Origin: Tachinus rufipes
Taxonomy: Eukaryota; Arthropoda; Insecta; Coleoptera; Staphylinidae
Assembly (NCBI GenBank): GCA_963932245.1
Contig: OZ010745.1
Span: 58,148,637-58,212,636 of the forward strand
Length of the DNA stretch: 64,000 nt
Reading direction: 5' to 3'
Shown: piece by piece, positions 1 to 13,018 of the stretch
Layout of the letters: each line of letters starts with the position of its first letter
Position numbering within the stretch: the first letter of the stretch is position 1
Position numbers and translations under genes: made by a program
The notes under the pieces: generated by a model
What the model was told of the DNA's origin: nothing
Databases searched by the model: none
The model's input: only the letters and a program-made list of their open reading frames with translations

Positions 1-1135
1 GTAATTTAGTTGTTTCTTTATTAAATAATGTGTATTTTAGTTATTTCTTCAATAAATATTGTGTAATTTAGTTATTTCTCTATTAAATCATGTGTATTTT
101 AGTTATTTCTCTATTAAATAATGTGTATTTTAGTTAATTCTTCATTTAATAATGTGTATTTTAGTTATTTCTCCAACAAATATTGTGTATTTTAGTTATT
201 TCTTTATTAAATAATGTGTATTTTAGTTATTTCTCCATTAAATAATGTGTATTTTAGTTATTTCTTTATTAAGTAATGTGTATTTAAGATAATTCTCCAA
301 TAAATAATGTGTATTTTAGTTATTTCTCTATTAAATAATGTGTATTTTAGTTATTTCTTTATTAAATAATGTGTACTTTGTTATTTTTCTATTCTATTAA
401 ATAATGTGTATTTTAGTTATTTCTTTATTAAATAATGTGTATTTTAGTTATTTCTCTATTAAATAATGTGTATTTTAGTTATTTCTTCATTAAATAATGT
501 GTATTTTAGTTATTTCTCCAATAAATAACGTGTATTTTAGTTTTTTCTCTATTAAAAAATGTGTATTTTAGTTATTTCTTTATTAAATAACGTGTTTTTT
601 TGTTATTTCTCTATTAAATATTGTGTATTTTAGTTGTTTCTTTATTAATTAATGTGTATTTTAGTTATTTTTTTAATAAATATTGTGTATTTTTGTTATT
701 TCTCTATTAAATAATGTGTATTTTAGTTATTTCTTGAATAAATAATGTGTTTTCTGTTATTTCTTTATTAAATTTGTGTATTTTAGTTGTTTCATTATTA
801 AATAATATGTATTTTAGTTATTTCTCTTTAAAATAATGAGTATTTTAGTTATTTCTTTATTAAATAATGTGTATTTTAGTTATTTGCTTATTAAATAATG
901 TGTATTTTAGATATTCCTCCAATAATTAATGTGTATTTTAGTTATTTCTCAATTAAATAATGTGTTTTTTAGTTATTTCTTTATTTATTAATGTGTATTT
1001 TAGTTATTTCTTTATTAAATAATGTGTATTTTAGTTATTTCTTTATTAAATAATGTGTATTTTAGTTAATTCTCCAATAAATAATGTGTATTTTAGTTAT
1101 TTCTTTATTAAATAATTTGTATTTTAGATATTTCT
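1..1135 (+). repeat. Partial A-type higher-order repeat copy at window edge
   Basis: The right part of this segment (about 840-1,135) matches the variant order at 7,230-7,500, just before the agtgtaaat marker, including the TTTTAGATATT monomers and the AATAATTAATG variant. It is therefore the end of an upstream A-type HOR copy cut by the window edge. The first few hundred bases match less clearly and may contain local rearrangement. Confidence 0.6.
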
Positions 1136-2590
1136 AGTGTAAATAATGTGTTTTTTTGTCATTTCTCTATTAAATATTGTGTATTTTAGTTGTTTCTTTA
1201 TTAAATAATGTGTATTTTAGTTATTTATTTATTAAATAATGTGTATTTTTGTTATTTCTCTATAAAATAATGTGTATTTTAATTAATTCTTTTTTAAATA
1301 ATGTGTATTTTAGTTATTTCTTTATTAAATAATGTGTATTTTAGTTATTTCTTCATTAAACAATGTGTATTTTAGTTATTTTTCCAAAAAATAATGTGTA
1401 TTTTAGTTATTTCTTTATTAAAAATGTGTATTTCAGTATTTCTTTATTAAATAATGTGTATTTTAGTTATTTCTTTATTAAATAATGTGTATTTTAGTTA
1501 TTTTTCTATTAAATAATGTGTATTTTAGTTATTTCTTTTTCAAATAATGTGTATTTTAGTTATTTCTTCATTAAATAATGTGTATTTTTGTTATTTCTCT
1601 AATAAATATTGTGTATTTTAGTTGTTTCTTTATTAAATGATGTGTATTTTAGTTAATTCTTCATTAAATAGAGTGTATTTTTGTTATTTCTCTATTAAAT
1701 AATGTGTATTTTAGTTATTTCTTTATTAATTAATGTGTATTTTAGTTATTTCTTCAATAAATAATGTGTAATTTAGTTATTTTTTTATTAAATAATATGT
1801 ATTTTAGTTATTTCTTTATTAAATAATGTGTATTTAAGTTATTTCTTTATTAATTAATGTGTATTTTTGTTATTTCTCTATTAAATAATGTTTGTTTTAG
1901 TTATTTCTTAATCAAATAATATGTATTTTAGTTATTTCTCCAATAAATAATGTGTATTTTAGTTATTTCTCTATTAAATAATGTGTATTTTAGTTATTTC
2001 TTTATTAATTAATGTGTATTTTAGTTATTTCTTCAATAAATAATGTGTAATTTAGTTATTTCTTTATTAAAAAATATGTATTTTAGTTGTTTTTTTTTTA
2101 AATAATGTGTATTTTAGTTATATCTTTGTTAAATAATGTGTATTTTTGTTAAATTTCTATTTAATTATGAGTATTTTAGTTATTTTTTTATTAAATAATG
2201 TGTATTTTAGTTATTTCTCTATTAAATAATGTGTATTTTAGTTATTTCTATATTAAATATTGTGTATTTTAGATATTTCTTTATTAAATAATGTGTATTT
2301 TAGTTATTTCTTCATTAAATAATGTGTATTTTTGTTATTTTTCTATTAAATAATGTTTATTTTAGTTATTTCTTTATTAAATAATGTGTATTTTAGTTAT
2401 TTCTCCAATAAATAATGTGTATTTTATTTATTTTTCTATTAAATAATGTGTACTTTAGTTATTTCTTTATTAAATAATGTGTATTTTAGTTATTTCTTCA
2501 TTAAATAATGTGTATTTTTGTTATTTTTTTATTTAATAATGTGTATTTTTGTTATTTCTCCAATAAATAATGTGTATTTTAGTAATTTCT

Positions 2591-2610
2591 CTATTAAATT
2601 AGTTATGTCT
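2591..2610 (+). repeat. 20-bp truncated monomer (agttatgtct marker)
   Basis: One monomer has lost 11 bp, so ATTAAA runs directly into TTAGTTATGTCT, with a G in place of the usual T. The same monomer occurs with agttatgtct starting at 2,601, 3,673, 5,421, 9,121, 10,194, 12,008, 16,123, 17,196, 18,113, 45,373, 47,164, 53,641, 55,934, 57,726, 60,941 and 62,887. It is absent from region B. It is the best single tag for aligning HOR copies and shows that regions A and C share ancestry. Confidence 0.92.
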
Positions 2611-5600
2611 CCATTAAATAATTTGTATTTTTATTATTTCTTTATTAAATAATGTGTATTTTAGTTATTTCTCTATTAAATAATGTGTATTTTAGTTATT
2701 TCTTTATTAAAAAATGTGTTTTTTAGGTATTTCTCCAATAAATAATGTGTATTTTTGTAATTTCTCTATTAAATAATGTGTATTTTAGTTATTTCTTTAT
2801 TAAATAATGTGTCTTTTAGTTATTTCTTTATTAAATAACGTGTATTTTTGTTATTTTTCTTCTAAATAAAATGTATTTTAGTTATTTCTTTATTAAATAA
2901 TGTGTATTTTTGTTATTTCTTCATTAAATAATGTGTATTTTTGTTATTTCTTTATTAAATAATGTGTATTTTAGTTATTTCTTTATTAAATATGTGTATT
3001 TTTGTTATTTCTCTATTAAATAATGTGTATTTTTTTATTTCTTTATTAAATAATGTATATTTTAGTTATTTCTACAATAAATAATGTGTATTTTAGTTAT
3101 TTCTCTATTAAATAATGTGTATTTTAGTTATTTCTTTATTAAATAATGTGTATTTTAGTTATTTCTTCAATAAATAATGTGTATTTTAGTTATTTCTTTA
3201 ATAAATAATGTGTATTTTAGTTAATTCTTTATTAAATAATGTGTATTTTAGTTATTTCTCCATGAAATAATGAGTATTTTAGTTTTTTCTTTATTAAATA
3301 ATGTGTATTTTTGTTAACTCTTCATTAAATAATGTGTATTTTTGTTATTTCTTTCTTAAATAATGTGTATTTTATTTATTTCTTCATTAAATAATGTGTA
3401 TTTTTGTTATTTTTCTATTAAATAATGTGTATTTTAGTTATTTCTTTATTAAATAATGTGTATTTTAGTTATTTCTCTAATAAATAATGTGTATTTTAGT
3501 TATTTTTCTATTAAATAATGTGTACTTTAGTTATTTCTTTATTAAATAATGTGTATTTTAGTTATTTCTTTATTAAATAATGTGTATTTTTGTTATTTCT
3601 TCAATTAATAATGTGTATTTTTGTTATTTCTCCAATAAATAATGTGTATTTTAGTAATTTCTCTATTAAATTAGTTATGTCTCCATTAAATAATTTGTAT
3701 TTCTAATATTTCTTTATTAAATAATGTGTATTTTAGTTATTTCTTTTATAAATAATGTGTCTTTTAGTTATTTTTCCAATAAATAATGTGTATTTTAGTT
3801 ATTTCTCTATTAAATAGAGTGTATTTTAGTTATTTCTTTATTAAATAATGTGTTTTTTAGGTATTTCTCCAATAAATAATGTGTATTTTTGTAAATTCTC
3901 TATTAAATAATGTGTATTTTAGTTATTTCTTTTTTAAATAATGTGTCTTTTAGTTATTTCTTCATTAAATAACGTGTATTTTTGTTATTTTTTTTTTAAA
4001 TAATATGTATTTTAGTTATTTCTTTATTAAATAATGTGTATTTTTGTTATTTCTTCATTAAATAATGTGTATTTTTGTTATTTCTTTATTAAATAATGTG
4101 TATTTTAGTTATTTCTTCATTAAATATGTGTATTTTTGTTATTTCTCTATTAAATAATGTGTATTTTCTTTATTTCTTTATTGAATAATGTATATTTTAG
4201 TTATTTCTACAATAAATAATGTGTATTTTAGTTATTTCTCTATTAAATAATGTGTATTTTAGTTATTTCTTTATTAAATAATGTGTATTTTAGTTATTTC
4301 TCCAATAAATAATGTGTATTTTAGTTATTTCTTTATTAAATAATGTGTATTTTAGTTATTTCTTTATTAAATAATGTGTATTTTAGTTATTTCTTCAATA
4401 AATAATGAGTATTTTAGTTATTTCTTTATTAAATAATGTGTATTATTGTTATCTCTTCATTAAATAATGTGTATTTTTGTTATTTCTTTCTTAAATAATG
4501 TGTATATTAGTTATTTCTTCATTAAATATGTGTATTTTTGTTATTTCTCTATTAAATAATGTGTATTTTAATTATTTTTTTATTAAATAATGTGTATTTT
4601 AGTTATTTTTTTATTATATAATGTGTATTTTAGTTATTTCTTTATTAATTAATGTGTATTTTAGTTATTTCTTCATTAAGTATTGTGTATTTTAGTTATT
4701 TCTTTAATAATAAATGTGTGTTTTAGTTATTTCTCTATTAAATAATGTGTATTTTAGTTATTTCTTTATTTAATAATGTGTTTTTTTGTAATTTTTCTAA
4801 TAATAATTGTGTATTTTAGTTGTTTCTTTATTAAATAATGTGTATTTTAGTTATTTCTTAATTAAACGATGCGTATTTTTGTTATTTTTTGATTATATAA
4901 TAAGTATTTTAATTATTTTTTTATTAAATAATGTGTATTTTAGTTATTTCTTTATTAAATAATGTGTATTTTAGTTAATTCTTTATTAAATAATGTGTAA
5001 TTTAGTTATTTCTCCATGAAATAATGAGTATTTTAGTTATTTCTTTATTAAATAATGTGTATTTTTGTTAACTCTTCATTAAATAATGTGTATTTTTGTT
5101 ATTTCTTTCTTAAATAATGTGTATTTTAGTTATTTCTTCATTAAATAATGTGTATTTTTGTTATTTTTCTATTAAATAATGTGTATTTTAGTTATTTTTT
5201 TTTATGTGTATTTTAGTTATTTCTTTAATAAATAATGTGTATTTTAGTTATTTTTCTATTAAATAATGTGTACTTTAGTTATTTCTTTATTAAATAATAT
5301 GTATTTTAGTTATTTCTTCATTAAATAATGTGTAGTTTTGTTATTTCTTTAATTAATAATGTGTATTTTTGTTATTTCTTCAAAAAATAATGTGTATTTT
5401 AGTAATTTCTTTATTAAATTAGTTATGTCTCCATTAAAAAATTTGTATTTCTAATATTTCTTTATTAAATAATGTGAATTTTAGTTATTTCTTTAATAAA
5501 TAATGTGTATTTTAGTTATTTTTCTAATAAATAATGTGTATTTTAGTTATTTCTCTATTAAATAATGTGTATTTTAGTTATTTCTCTATTAGATAATGTG

Positions 5601-6070
5601 TTTTTTAGGTATTTCTCCAATAAATAATGTGTATTTTTGTAATTTCTCTATTAAATAATGTGTATTTTAGTTATTTCTTTATTAAATAATGTGTCTTTTA
5701 GTTATTTCTTCATTAAATAACGTGTATTTTTGTTATTTTTTTTTAAATAATATGTATTTTAGTTATTTCTTTATTAAATCATGTGTATTTTTGTTATTTC
5801 TTCATTAAATAATGTGTATTTTTGTTATTTCTTTATTAAATAATGTGTATTTTAGTTATTTCTTCATTAAATATGTTTATTTTTGTTATTTCTCTATTAA
5901 ATAATGTGTATTTTTTTTATTTCTTTATTGAATAATGTGTATTTTAGTTATTTCTACAATAAATAATGTGTATTTTAGTTATTTCTCTATTAAATAATGT
6001 GTATTTTAGTTATTTCTTTATTAAATAATGTGTATTTTAGTTATTTCTCCAATAAATAAAGTGTATTTTA

Positions 6071-6083
6071 GTTATTTCTTTAT
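6071..6083 (+). other. Empty insertion site in sister HOR copy A1
   Basis: This is the paralogous position to the insertion, 650 bp after the agttatgtct marker at 5,421, just as the target at 12,658 lies 650 bp after 12,008. The target 13-mer is present once and runs directly into TAAATAATGTG. The monomers before (CTCCAATAAATAAAG) and after (two plain monomers, then TTCAATAAATAATGAG) match both flanks of the insertion in A2. Confidence 0.8.
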
Positions 6084-9000
6084 TAAATAATGTGTATTTT
6101 AGTTATTTCTTTATTAAATAATGTGTATTTTAGTTATTTCTTCAATAAATAATGAGTATTTTAATTATTTCTTTATTAAATAATGTGTATTTTGTTATCT
6201 CTTCATTAATTAATGTGTATTTTTGTTATTTCTTTCTTAAATAATGTGTTATTTTAGTTATTTCTTCATTAAATATGTGTATTTTTGTTATTTCTCTATT
6301 AAATAATGTGTATTTTAATTATTTTTTTATTAAATAATGTGTATTTTAATTATTTTTTTAAAATATAATGTGTATTTTAGTTATTTCTTTATTAATTAAT
6401 GTGTATTTTAGTTATTTCTTCATTAGGTATTGTGTATTTTAGTTATTTCTTTATAAAATAATGTGTGTTTTAGTTAATTCTCTATTAAATAATGTGTATT
6501 TTAGTTATTTCTTTATTTAATAAGGTGTTTTTTTGTAATTTCTCTATTAATAATTGTGTATTTTAGTTGTTTCTTTATTAAATAATGTGTATTTTAGTTA
6601 TTTCTTAATTAAATAATGCGTATTTTTGTTATTTTTTGATTATATAATAAGTATTTTAGTTATTTTTTTATTAAATAATGTGTATTTTAGTTATTTCTTT
6701 ATTAAATAATGTGTATTTTAGTAATTTCTTCAATAAATAATTTGTATTTAGGTTATTTCTCCAATAAATAATAGGTATTTTAGTTATTTCTCTATTAAAT
6801 AATGTATATTTTAGTTATTTCTATATAATATAATGTGTATTTTTGTTGTTTTTCTAATAAATTATGTGTATTTTAGTTAATTCTATATTAAATAATGTGT
6901 ATTTTAGTTCTTTCTCCAATAAATAATGTGTATTTTAATTATTTCTTTATTAAATAATGTGTATTTTAGTTATTTCTTTATTATATAATGTGTATTTTAG
7001 TTATTTCTTTATTAATTAATGTGTATATTAGTTATTTCTTATCTAAGTATTGTGTATTTTAGTTATTTCTTTAATAAATAATGTGTGTTTTAGTTATTTC
7101 TTTATTAAATAATGTGTATTTCAGTTATTTTTTTATTAAATAATGTGTTTTTTTGTAATTTCTCTATTAATAATTGTTTATTTTAAATGTTTCTTTATTA
7201 AATAATGTGTATTTTAGTTATTTCTTTTTTAAATATTGTGTATTTTAGTTATTTGTTTATTAAATAATGTGTATTTTAGATATTTCTCCAATAATTAATG
7301 TGTATTTTAATTATTTCTCTATTAAATAATGTGTTTTTTAGTTATTTATTTAATAATGTGTATTTTAGTTATTTTTTAATTAAATAATGTGTATTTTAGT
7401 TATTTCTTTATTAAATTATGTGTATTTTAGTTAATTCTCTAATAAATAATGTGAATTTTAGTTATTTCTTCATTAAATAATGTGTATTTTAGATATTTCT
7501 AGTGTAAATTATGTGTTTTTTTGTCATTTCTCTATTAAATATTGTGTATTTTAGTTGTTTCTTTATTAAATAATGTGTATTTTAATTATTTATTTTTTAA
7601 ATAATGTGTATTTTTGTTATTTCTCTATTAAATAATGTGTATTTTAATTATTTCTTTATTAAATAATGTGTATTTTAGTTATTTCTTTATTAAATAATGT
7701 GTATTTTAGTTATTTCTTCATTAAATAATGTGTATTTTAGTTATTTTTCTAAAAAATAATGTTTATTTTAGTTATTTCTCTATAAAATAATGTGTATTTT
7801 AATTAATTCTTTTTTAAATAATGTGTATTTTAGTTATTTCTTTATTAAATAATGTGTATTTTAGTTATTTCTTCATTAAACAATGTGTATTTTAGTTATT
7901 TTTCCAAAAAATAATGTGTATTTTAGTTATTTCTCTATTAAAAATGTGTATTTCAGTATTTCTTTATTAAATAATGTGTATTTTAGTTATTTCTTTATTA
8001 AATAATGTGTATTTTAGTTATTTTTCTATTAAATAATGTGTATTTTAGTTATTTCTTTTTCAATTAATGTGTATTTTAGATATTTCTTCATTAAATAATG
8101 TGTATTTTTGTTATTTCTCTAATAAATATTGTGTATTTTAGTTGTTTCTTTATTAAATGATGTGTATTTTAGTTAATTCTTCATTAAATAATGTGTATTT
8201 TTGTTATTTCTCTATTAAATAATGTGTATTTTAGTTATTTCTTCATTAATTAATGTGTATTTTAGTTATTTCTTCAATAAATAATGTGTAATTTAGTTAT
8301 TTCTTTATTAAATAATATGTATTTTAGTTATTTCTTTATTAAATAATGTGTATTTAAGTTATTTCTTTATTAATTAATGTGTATTTTTGTTATTTCTCTA
8401 TTAAATAATGTTTGTTTTAGTTCTTTCTTAATCAAATAATATGTATTTTAGTTATTTCTCCAATAAATAATGTGTATTTTAGTTATTTCTCTATTAAATA
8501 ATGTGTATTTTAGTTATTTCTTTATTAATTAATGTGTATTTTAGTTATTTCTTCAATAAATAATGTGTAATTTAGTTATTTCTTTATTAAATAATATGTA
8601 TTTTAGTTGTTTTTTTTTTAAATAATGTGTATTTTAGTTATTTCTTTATTAAATAATGTGTATTTTTGTTAAATCTCTATTTAATTATGAGTATTTTAGT
8701 TATTTTTTTATTAAATAATGTGTATTTTAGTTATTTCTCTATTAAATAATGTGTATTTTAGTTATTTTTATATTAAATATTGTGTATTTTAGATATTTCT
8801 TTATTAAATAATGTGTATTTTAGTTATTTCTTCATTAAATAATGTGTATTTTTGTTATTTTTCTATTAAATAATGTTTATTTTAGTTATTTCTTTATTAA
8901 ATAATGTGTATTTTAGTTATTTCTCCAATAAATAATGTGTATTTTATTTATTTTTCTATTAAATAATGTGTACTTTAGTTATTTCTTTATTAAATAATGT

Positions 9001-11315
9001 GTATTTTAGTTATTTCTTCATTAAATAATGTGTATTTTTGTTATTTCTTTAATTAATAATGTGTATTTTTGTTATTTCTCCAATAAATAATGTGTATTTT
9101 AATAATTTCTCTATTAAATTAGTTATGTCTCTATTAAATAATTTGTATTTCTATTATTTCTTTATTAAATAATGTGTATTTTAGTTATTTCTCTATTAAA
9201 TAATGTGTATTTTAGTTATTTCTTTATTAAAAAATGTGGTTTTTAGGTATTTCTCCAATAAATAATGTGTATTTTTGTAATTTCTCTATTAAATAATGTG
9301 TATTTTAGTTATTTCTTTATTAAATAATGTGTCTTTTAGTTATTTCTTCATTAAATAACGTGTATTTTTGTTATTTCTCTTTTAAATAAAATGTATTTTA
9401 GTTATTTCTTTATTAAATAATGTGTATTTTTGTTATTTCTTCATTAAATAATGTGTATTTTTGTTATTTCTTTATTAAATAATGTGTATTTTAGTTATTT
9501 CTTTATTAAATATGTGTATTTTTGTTATTTCTCTATTAAATAATGTGTATTTTTTTTATTTCTTTATTAAATAATGTATATTTTAGTTATTTCTACAATA
9601 AATAATGTGTATTTTAGTTATTTCTCTATTAAATAATGTGTATTTTAGTTATTTCTTTATTAAATAATGTGTATTTTAGTTATTTCTCCAATAAATAATG
9701 TGTATTTTAGTTATTTCTTTAATAAATAATGTGTATTTTAGTTAGTTCTTTATTAAATAATGTGTATTTTAGTTATTTCTCCATGAAATAATGAATATTT
9801 TAGTTATTTCTTTATTAAATAATGTGTATTTTTGTTAACTCTTCATTAAATAATGTGTATTTTTGTTATTTCTTTCTTAAATAATGTGTATTTTATTTAT
9901 TTCTTCATTAAATAATGTGTATTTTTGTTATTTTTCTATTAAATAATGTGTATTTTAGTTATTTCTTTATTAAATAATGTGTATTTTAGTTATTTCTCTA
10001 ATAAATAATGTGTATTTTAGTTATTTTTCTATTAAATAATGTGTACTTTAGTTATTTCTTTATTAAATAATGTGTATTTTAGTTATTTCTTCATTAAATA
10101 ATGTGTATTTTTGTTATTTCTTTAATTAATAATGTGTATTTTTGTTATTTCTCCAATAAATAATGTGTATTTTAGTAATTTCTCTATTAAATTAGTTATG
10201 TCTCCATTAAATAATTTGTATTTCTAATATTTCTTTATTAAATAATGTGTATTTTAGTTATTTCTTTAATAAATAATGTGTATTTTAGTTATTTTTCCAA
10301 TAAATAATGTGTATTTTAGTTATTTCTCTATTAAATAGAGTGTATTTTAGTTATTTCTTTATTAAATAATGTGTTTTTTAGGTATTTCTCCAATAAATAA
10401 TGTGTATTTTTGTAAATTCTCTAGTAAATAATGTGTATTTTAGTTATTTCTTTTTTAAATAATGTGTCTTTTAGTTATTTCTTCATTAAATAACGTGTAT
10501 TTTTGTTATTTTTTTTTAAATAATATGTATTTTAGTTATTTCTTTATTACATAATGTGTATTTTTGTTATTTCTTCATTAAATAATGTGTATTTTTGTTA
10601 TTTCTTTATTAAATAATGTGTATTTTAGTTATTTCTTCATTAAATATGTGTATTTTTGTTATTTCTCTATTAAATATAGTGTATTTTCTTTATTTCTTTA
10701 TTGAATAATGTATATTTTAGTTATTTCTACAATAAATAATGTGTATTTTAGTTATTTCTCTATTAAATAATGTGTATTTTAGTTATTTCTTTATTAAATA
10801 ATGTGTATTTTAGTTATTTTTCCAATAAATAATGTGTATTTTAGTTATTTCTTTATTAAATAATGTGTATTTTAGTTATTTCTTTATTAAATAATGTGTA
10901 TTTTAGTTATTTCTTCAATAAATAATGAGTATTTAGATATTTCTTTATTAAATAATGTGTATTTTTGTTATCTCTTTATTAAATAATGTGTATTTTTGTT
11001 ATTTCTTTCTTAAATAATGTGTATATTAGTTATTTCTTCATTAAATATGTGTATTTTTGTTATTTCTCTATTAAATAACGTGTATTTTAATTATTTTTTT
11101 ATTAAATAATGTGTATTTTAGTTATTTTTTTATTATATAATGTGTATTTTAGTTATTTCTTTATTAATTAATGTGTATTTTAGTTATTTCTTCATTAAGT
11201 ATTGTGTATTTTAGTTATTTCTTTAATAAATAATGTGTGTTTTAGTTATTTCTCTATTAAATAATGTGTATTTTAGTTATTTCTTTATTTAATAATGTGT
11301 ATTTTAGTTATTTCT

Positions 11316-11440
11316 CTAATAAATAATGTGTATTTTAGTTATTTCTCCATTAAATAATGTGTATTTTAGTTATTTCTTTATTAGATAATGTGTTTTTTAG
11401 GTATTTCTCCAATAAATAATGTGTATTTTTGTAATTTCTC
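11316..11440 (+). repeat. 125-bp patch copied within HOR copy A2
   Basis: This stretch is nearly identical to 12,111-12,235 (795 bp away), including two variants particular to that stretch of A2: a CTCCATTAAATAATG monomer followed by a TTAGATAATGTG monomer. A1 has no matching insert at the equivalent place near 4.79 kb. The length is four monomers plus one base. Short-tract gene conversion or a local duplication would both explain it; the direction cannot be told. Confidence 0.7.
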
Positions 11441-12657
11441 TAATAATAATTGTGTATTTTAGTTGTTTCTTTATTAAATAATGTGTATTTTAGTTATTTC
11501 TTAATTAAACAATGCGTATTTTTGTTATTTTTTGATTATATAATAAGTATTTTAATTATTTTTTTATTAAATAATGTGTATTTTAGTTTTTTCTTTATTA
11601 AATAATGTGTATTTTAGTTAATTCTTTATTAAATAATGTGTAATTTAGTTATTTCTCCATGAAATAATGAGTATTTTAGTTATTTCTTTATTAAATAATG
11701 TGTATTTTTGTTAACTCTTTATTAAATAATGTGTATTTTTGTTATTTCTTTCTTAAATAATGTGTATTTTAGTTATTTCTTCATTAAATAATGTGTATTT
11801 TTGTTATTTTTCTATTAAATAATGTGTATTTTAGTTATTTCTTTATTAAATAATGTGTATTTTAGTTATTTCTCTAATAAATAATGTGTATTTTAGTTAT
11901 TTCTTCATTAAATAATGTGTAGTTTTGTTATTTCTTTAATTAATAATGTGTATTTTTGTTATTTCTTCAAAAAATAATGTGTATTTTAGTAATTTCTCTA
12001 TTAAATTAGTTATGTCTCCATTAAAAAATTTGTATTTCTAATATTTCTTTATTAAATAATGTGAATTTTAGTTATTTCTTTAATAAATAATGTGTATTTT
12101 AGTTATTTTTCTAATAAATAATGTGTATTTTAGTTATTTCTCCATTAAATAATGTGTATTTTAGTTATTTCTTTATTAGATAATGTGTTTTTTAGGTATT
12201 TCTCCAATAAATAATGTGTATTTTTGTAATTTCTCTATTAAATAATGTGTATTTTAGTTATTTCTTTATTAAATAATGTGTATTTTAGTTATTTCTTCAT
12301 TAAATAACGGGTATTTTTGTTATTTTTTTTTAAATAATATGTATTTTAGTTATTTCTTTATTAAATATTGTGTATTTTTGTTATTTCTTCATTAAATAAT
12401 GTGTATTTTTGTTATTTCTTTATTAAATAATGTGTATTTTAGTTATTTCTTCATTAAATATGTTTATTTTTGTTATTTCTCTATTAAATAATGTGTATTT
12501 TCTTTATTTCTTTATTGAATAATGTGTATTTTAGTTATTTCTACAATAAATAATGTGTATTTTAATTATTTCTCTATTAAATAATGTGTATTTTAGTTAT
12601 TTCTTTATTAAATAATGTGTATTTTAGTTATTTCTCCAATAAATAATGTGTATTTTA

Positions 12658-12670
12658 GTTATTTCTTTAT
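12658..12670 (+). repeat. Left target-site duplication (13 bp)
   Basis: The 13-mer gttatttctttat at the left border recurs at 13,104-13,116, immediately after the insertion. It is part of an ordinary satellite monomer. Sister HOR copies carry it once at the matching empty sites, 6,071-6,083 in A1 and 18,762-18,774 in A3, which supports a true target-site duplication rather than chance repetition. Confidence 0.78.
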
Positions 12671-12717
12671 AAAATATATAAAGAAGAGACGCAATGTCCT
12701 TCTTTATATATTTTATA
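12668..12717 (+). repeat. 19-bp perfect inverted repeat at the left edge of the insertion
   Basis: Arms 12,668-12,686 and 12,699-12,717 are perfect reverse complements, separated by the 12 nt agacgcaatgtc, which can extend the stem by GAC/GTC across one bulged A and leave a 5 nt loop. The outer 3 bp lie in the target-site duplication, so the element itself contributes 16 bp per arm. The hairpin could be a structured 5' end of the element, or the remains of an inverted duplication formed during insertion, as seen in some Penelope-like copies. Confidence 0.85.
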
Positions 12718-12871
12718 TATGTTCTGATATACACGAAATTGTATAATAGTAATTATAATTTATGCAAAAAATTTATTCTATTTTTAATTTTCAAATTTCT
12801 GTTTTAATTCTTTCATGTCATTACCATCAGCTTAATATCCCGAAATAATTAGTTTATTTGTTCATTCTCAG

Positions 12872-12893
12872 AATGCTATTAACCATAGCCATT
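12872..12893 (+). repeat. Small imperfect hairpin inside the insertion
   Basis: The sequence aatgctat at 12,872-12,879 pairs with atagccatt at 12,885-12,893, with one bulged C and a 5 nt loop. The short stem could be chance in AT-rich DNA, but it is one of few GC-containing structures in the element. Confidence 0.4.
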
Positions 12894-13018
12894 AAATAAA
12901 GTCATTAAGTCAGTTAGTATAAATAGTCAATACACCCTTTAAAATATTCACTTTGAATTGTGGTGGTGAACAATGTTGACAAAGTAAGTTAAAAATCAAT
13001 TAGTTTAAATAAATAAAG

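Larger units (their letters stand above)
1136..7500 (+). repeat. Higher-order repeat copy A1 (6,365 bp)
   Basis: This unit is bounded by successive occurrences of the agtgtaaat monomer variant at 1,136 and 7,501, an arbitrary phase chosen as a landmark. Three truncated agttatgtct monomers at 2,601, 3,673 and 5,421 reappear in the next copy at 9,121, 10,194 and 12,008, offsets of 6,520, 6,521 and 6,587 bp. Order and identity of variant monomers agree over long stretches by eye. Inside the unit, segments following the agttatgtct markers resemble each other (2.6, 3.7 and 5.4 kb), so the HOR was itself built by an older, shorter duplication of about 1.07 kb and about 1.75 kb. Confidence 0.85.
1..12670 (+). 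repeat. 31-bp AT-rich satellite array, left arm
   Basis: About 409 head-to-tail monomers of about 31 bp, all in one orientation. A typical monomer is 427-457; its most constant cores are aataatgtgtatttta and gttatttct. The consensus has 18 T, 9 A, 3 G and 1 C on this strand, so it is 13% G+C and strongly T-biased. Variation is concentrated at a few places: the two bases before the ATTAAA/AATAAA segment (tt, ct, tc or cc), that segment itself, AATAATG versus AATATTG, and TTTTAG versus TTTTTG. There is no coding capacity: most monomers carry TAG in TTTTAG and TAA around TTAAATAATG, and because 31 is not a multiple of three these stops fall in every frame within about 93 bp; the minus strand is closed in the same way by TAACTAAAA. 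A role in heterochromatin or a centromere is inference only. Confidence 0.98.

Noticed and set aside
12668..12717. Intrinsic terminator
   Set aside because: The stem is almost all A/T, lies at an insertion border in eukaryotic satellite DNA, and no gene precedes it.
12724..12738. A second, decayed hammerhead core (CTGATAT followed by GAAA)
   Set aside because: The conserved GA of CTGATGA is absent, there is no stem II between the two boxes and no matching stem I; chance similarity in AT-rich sequence is more likely.
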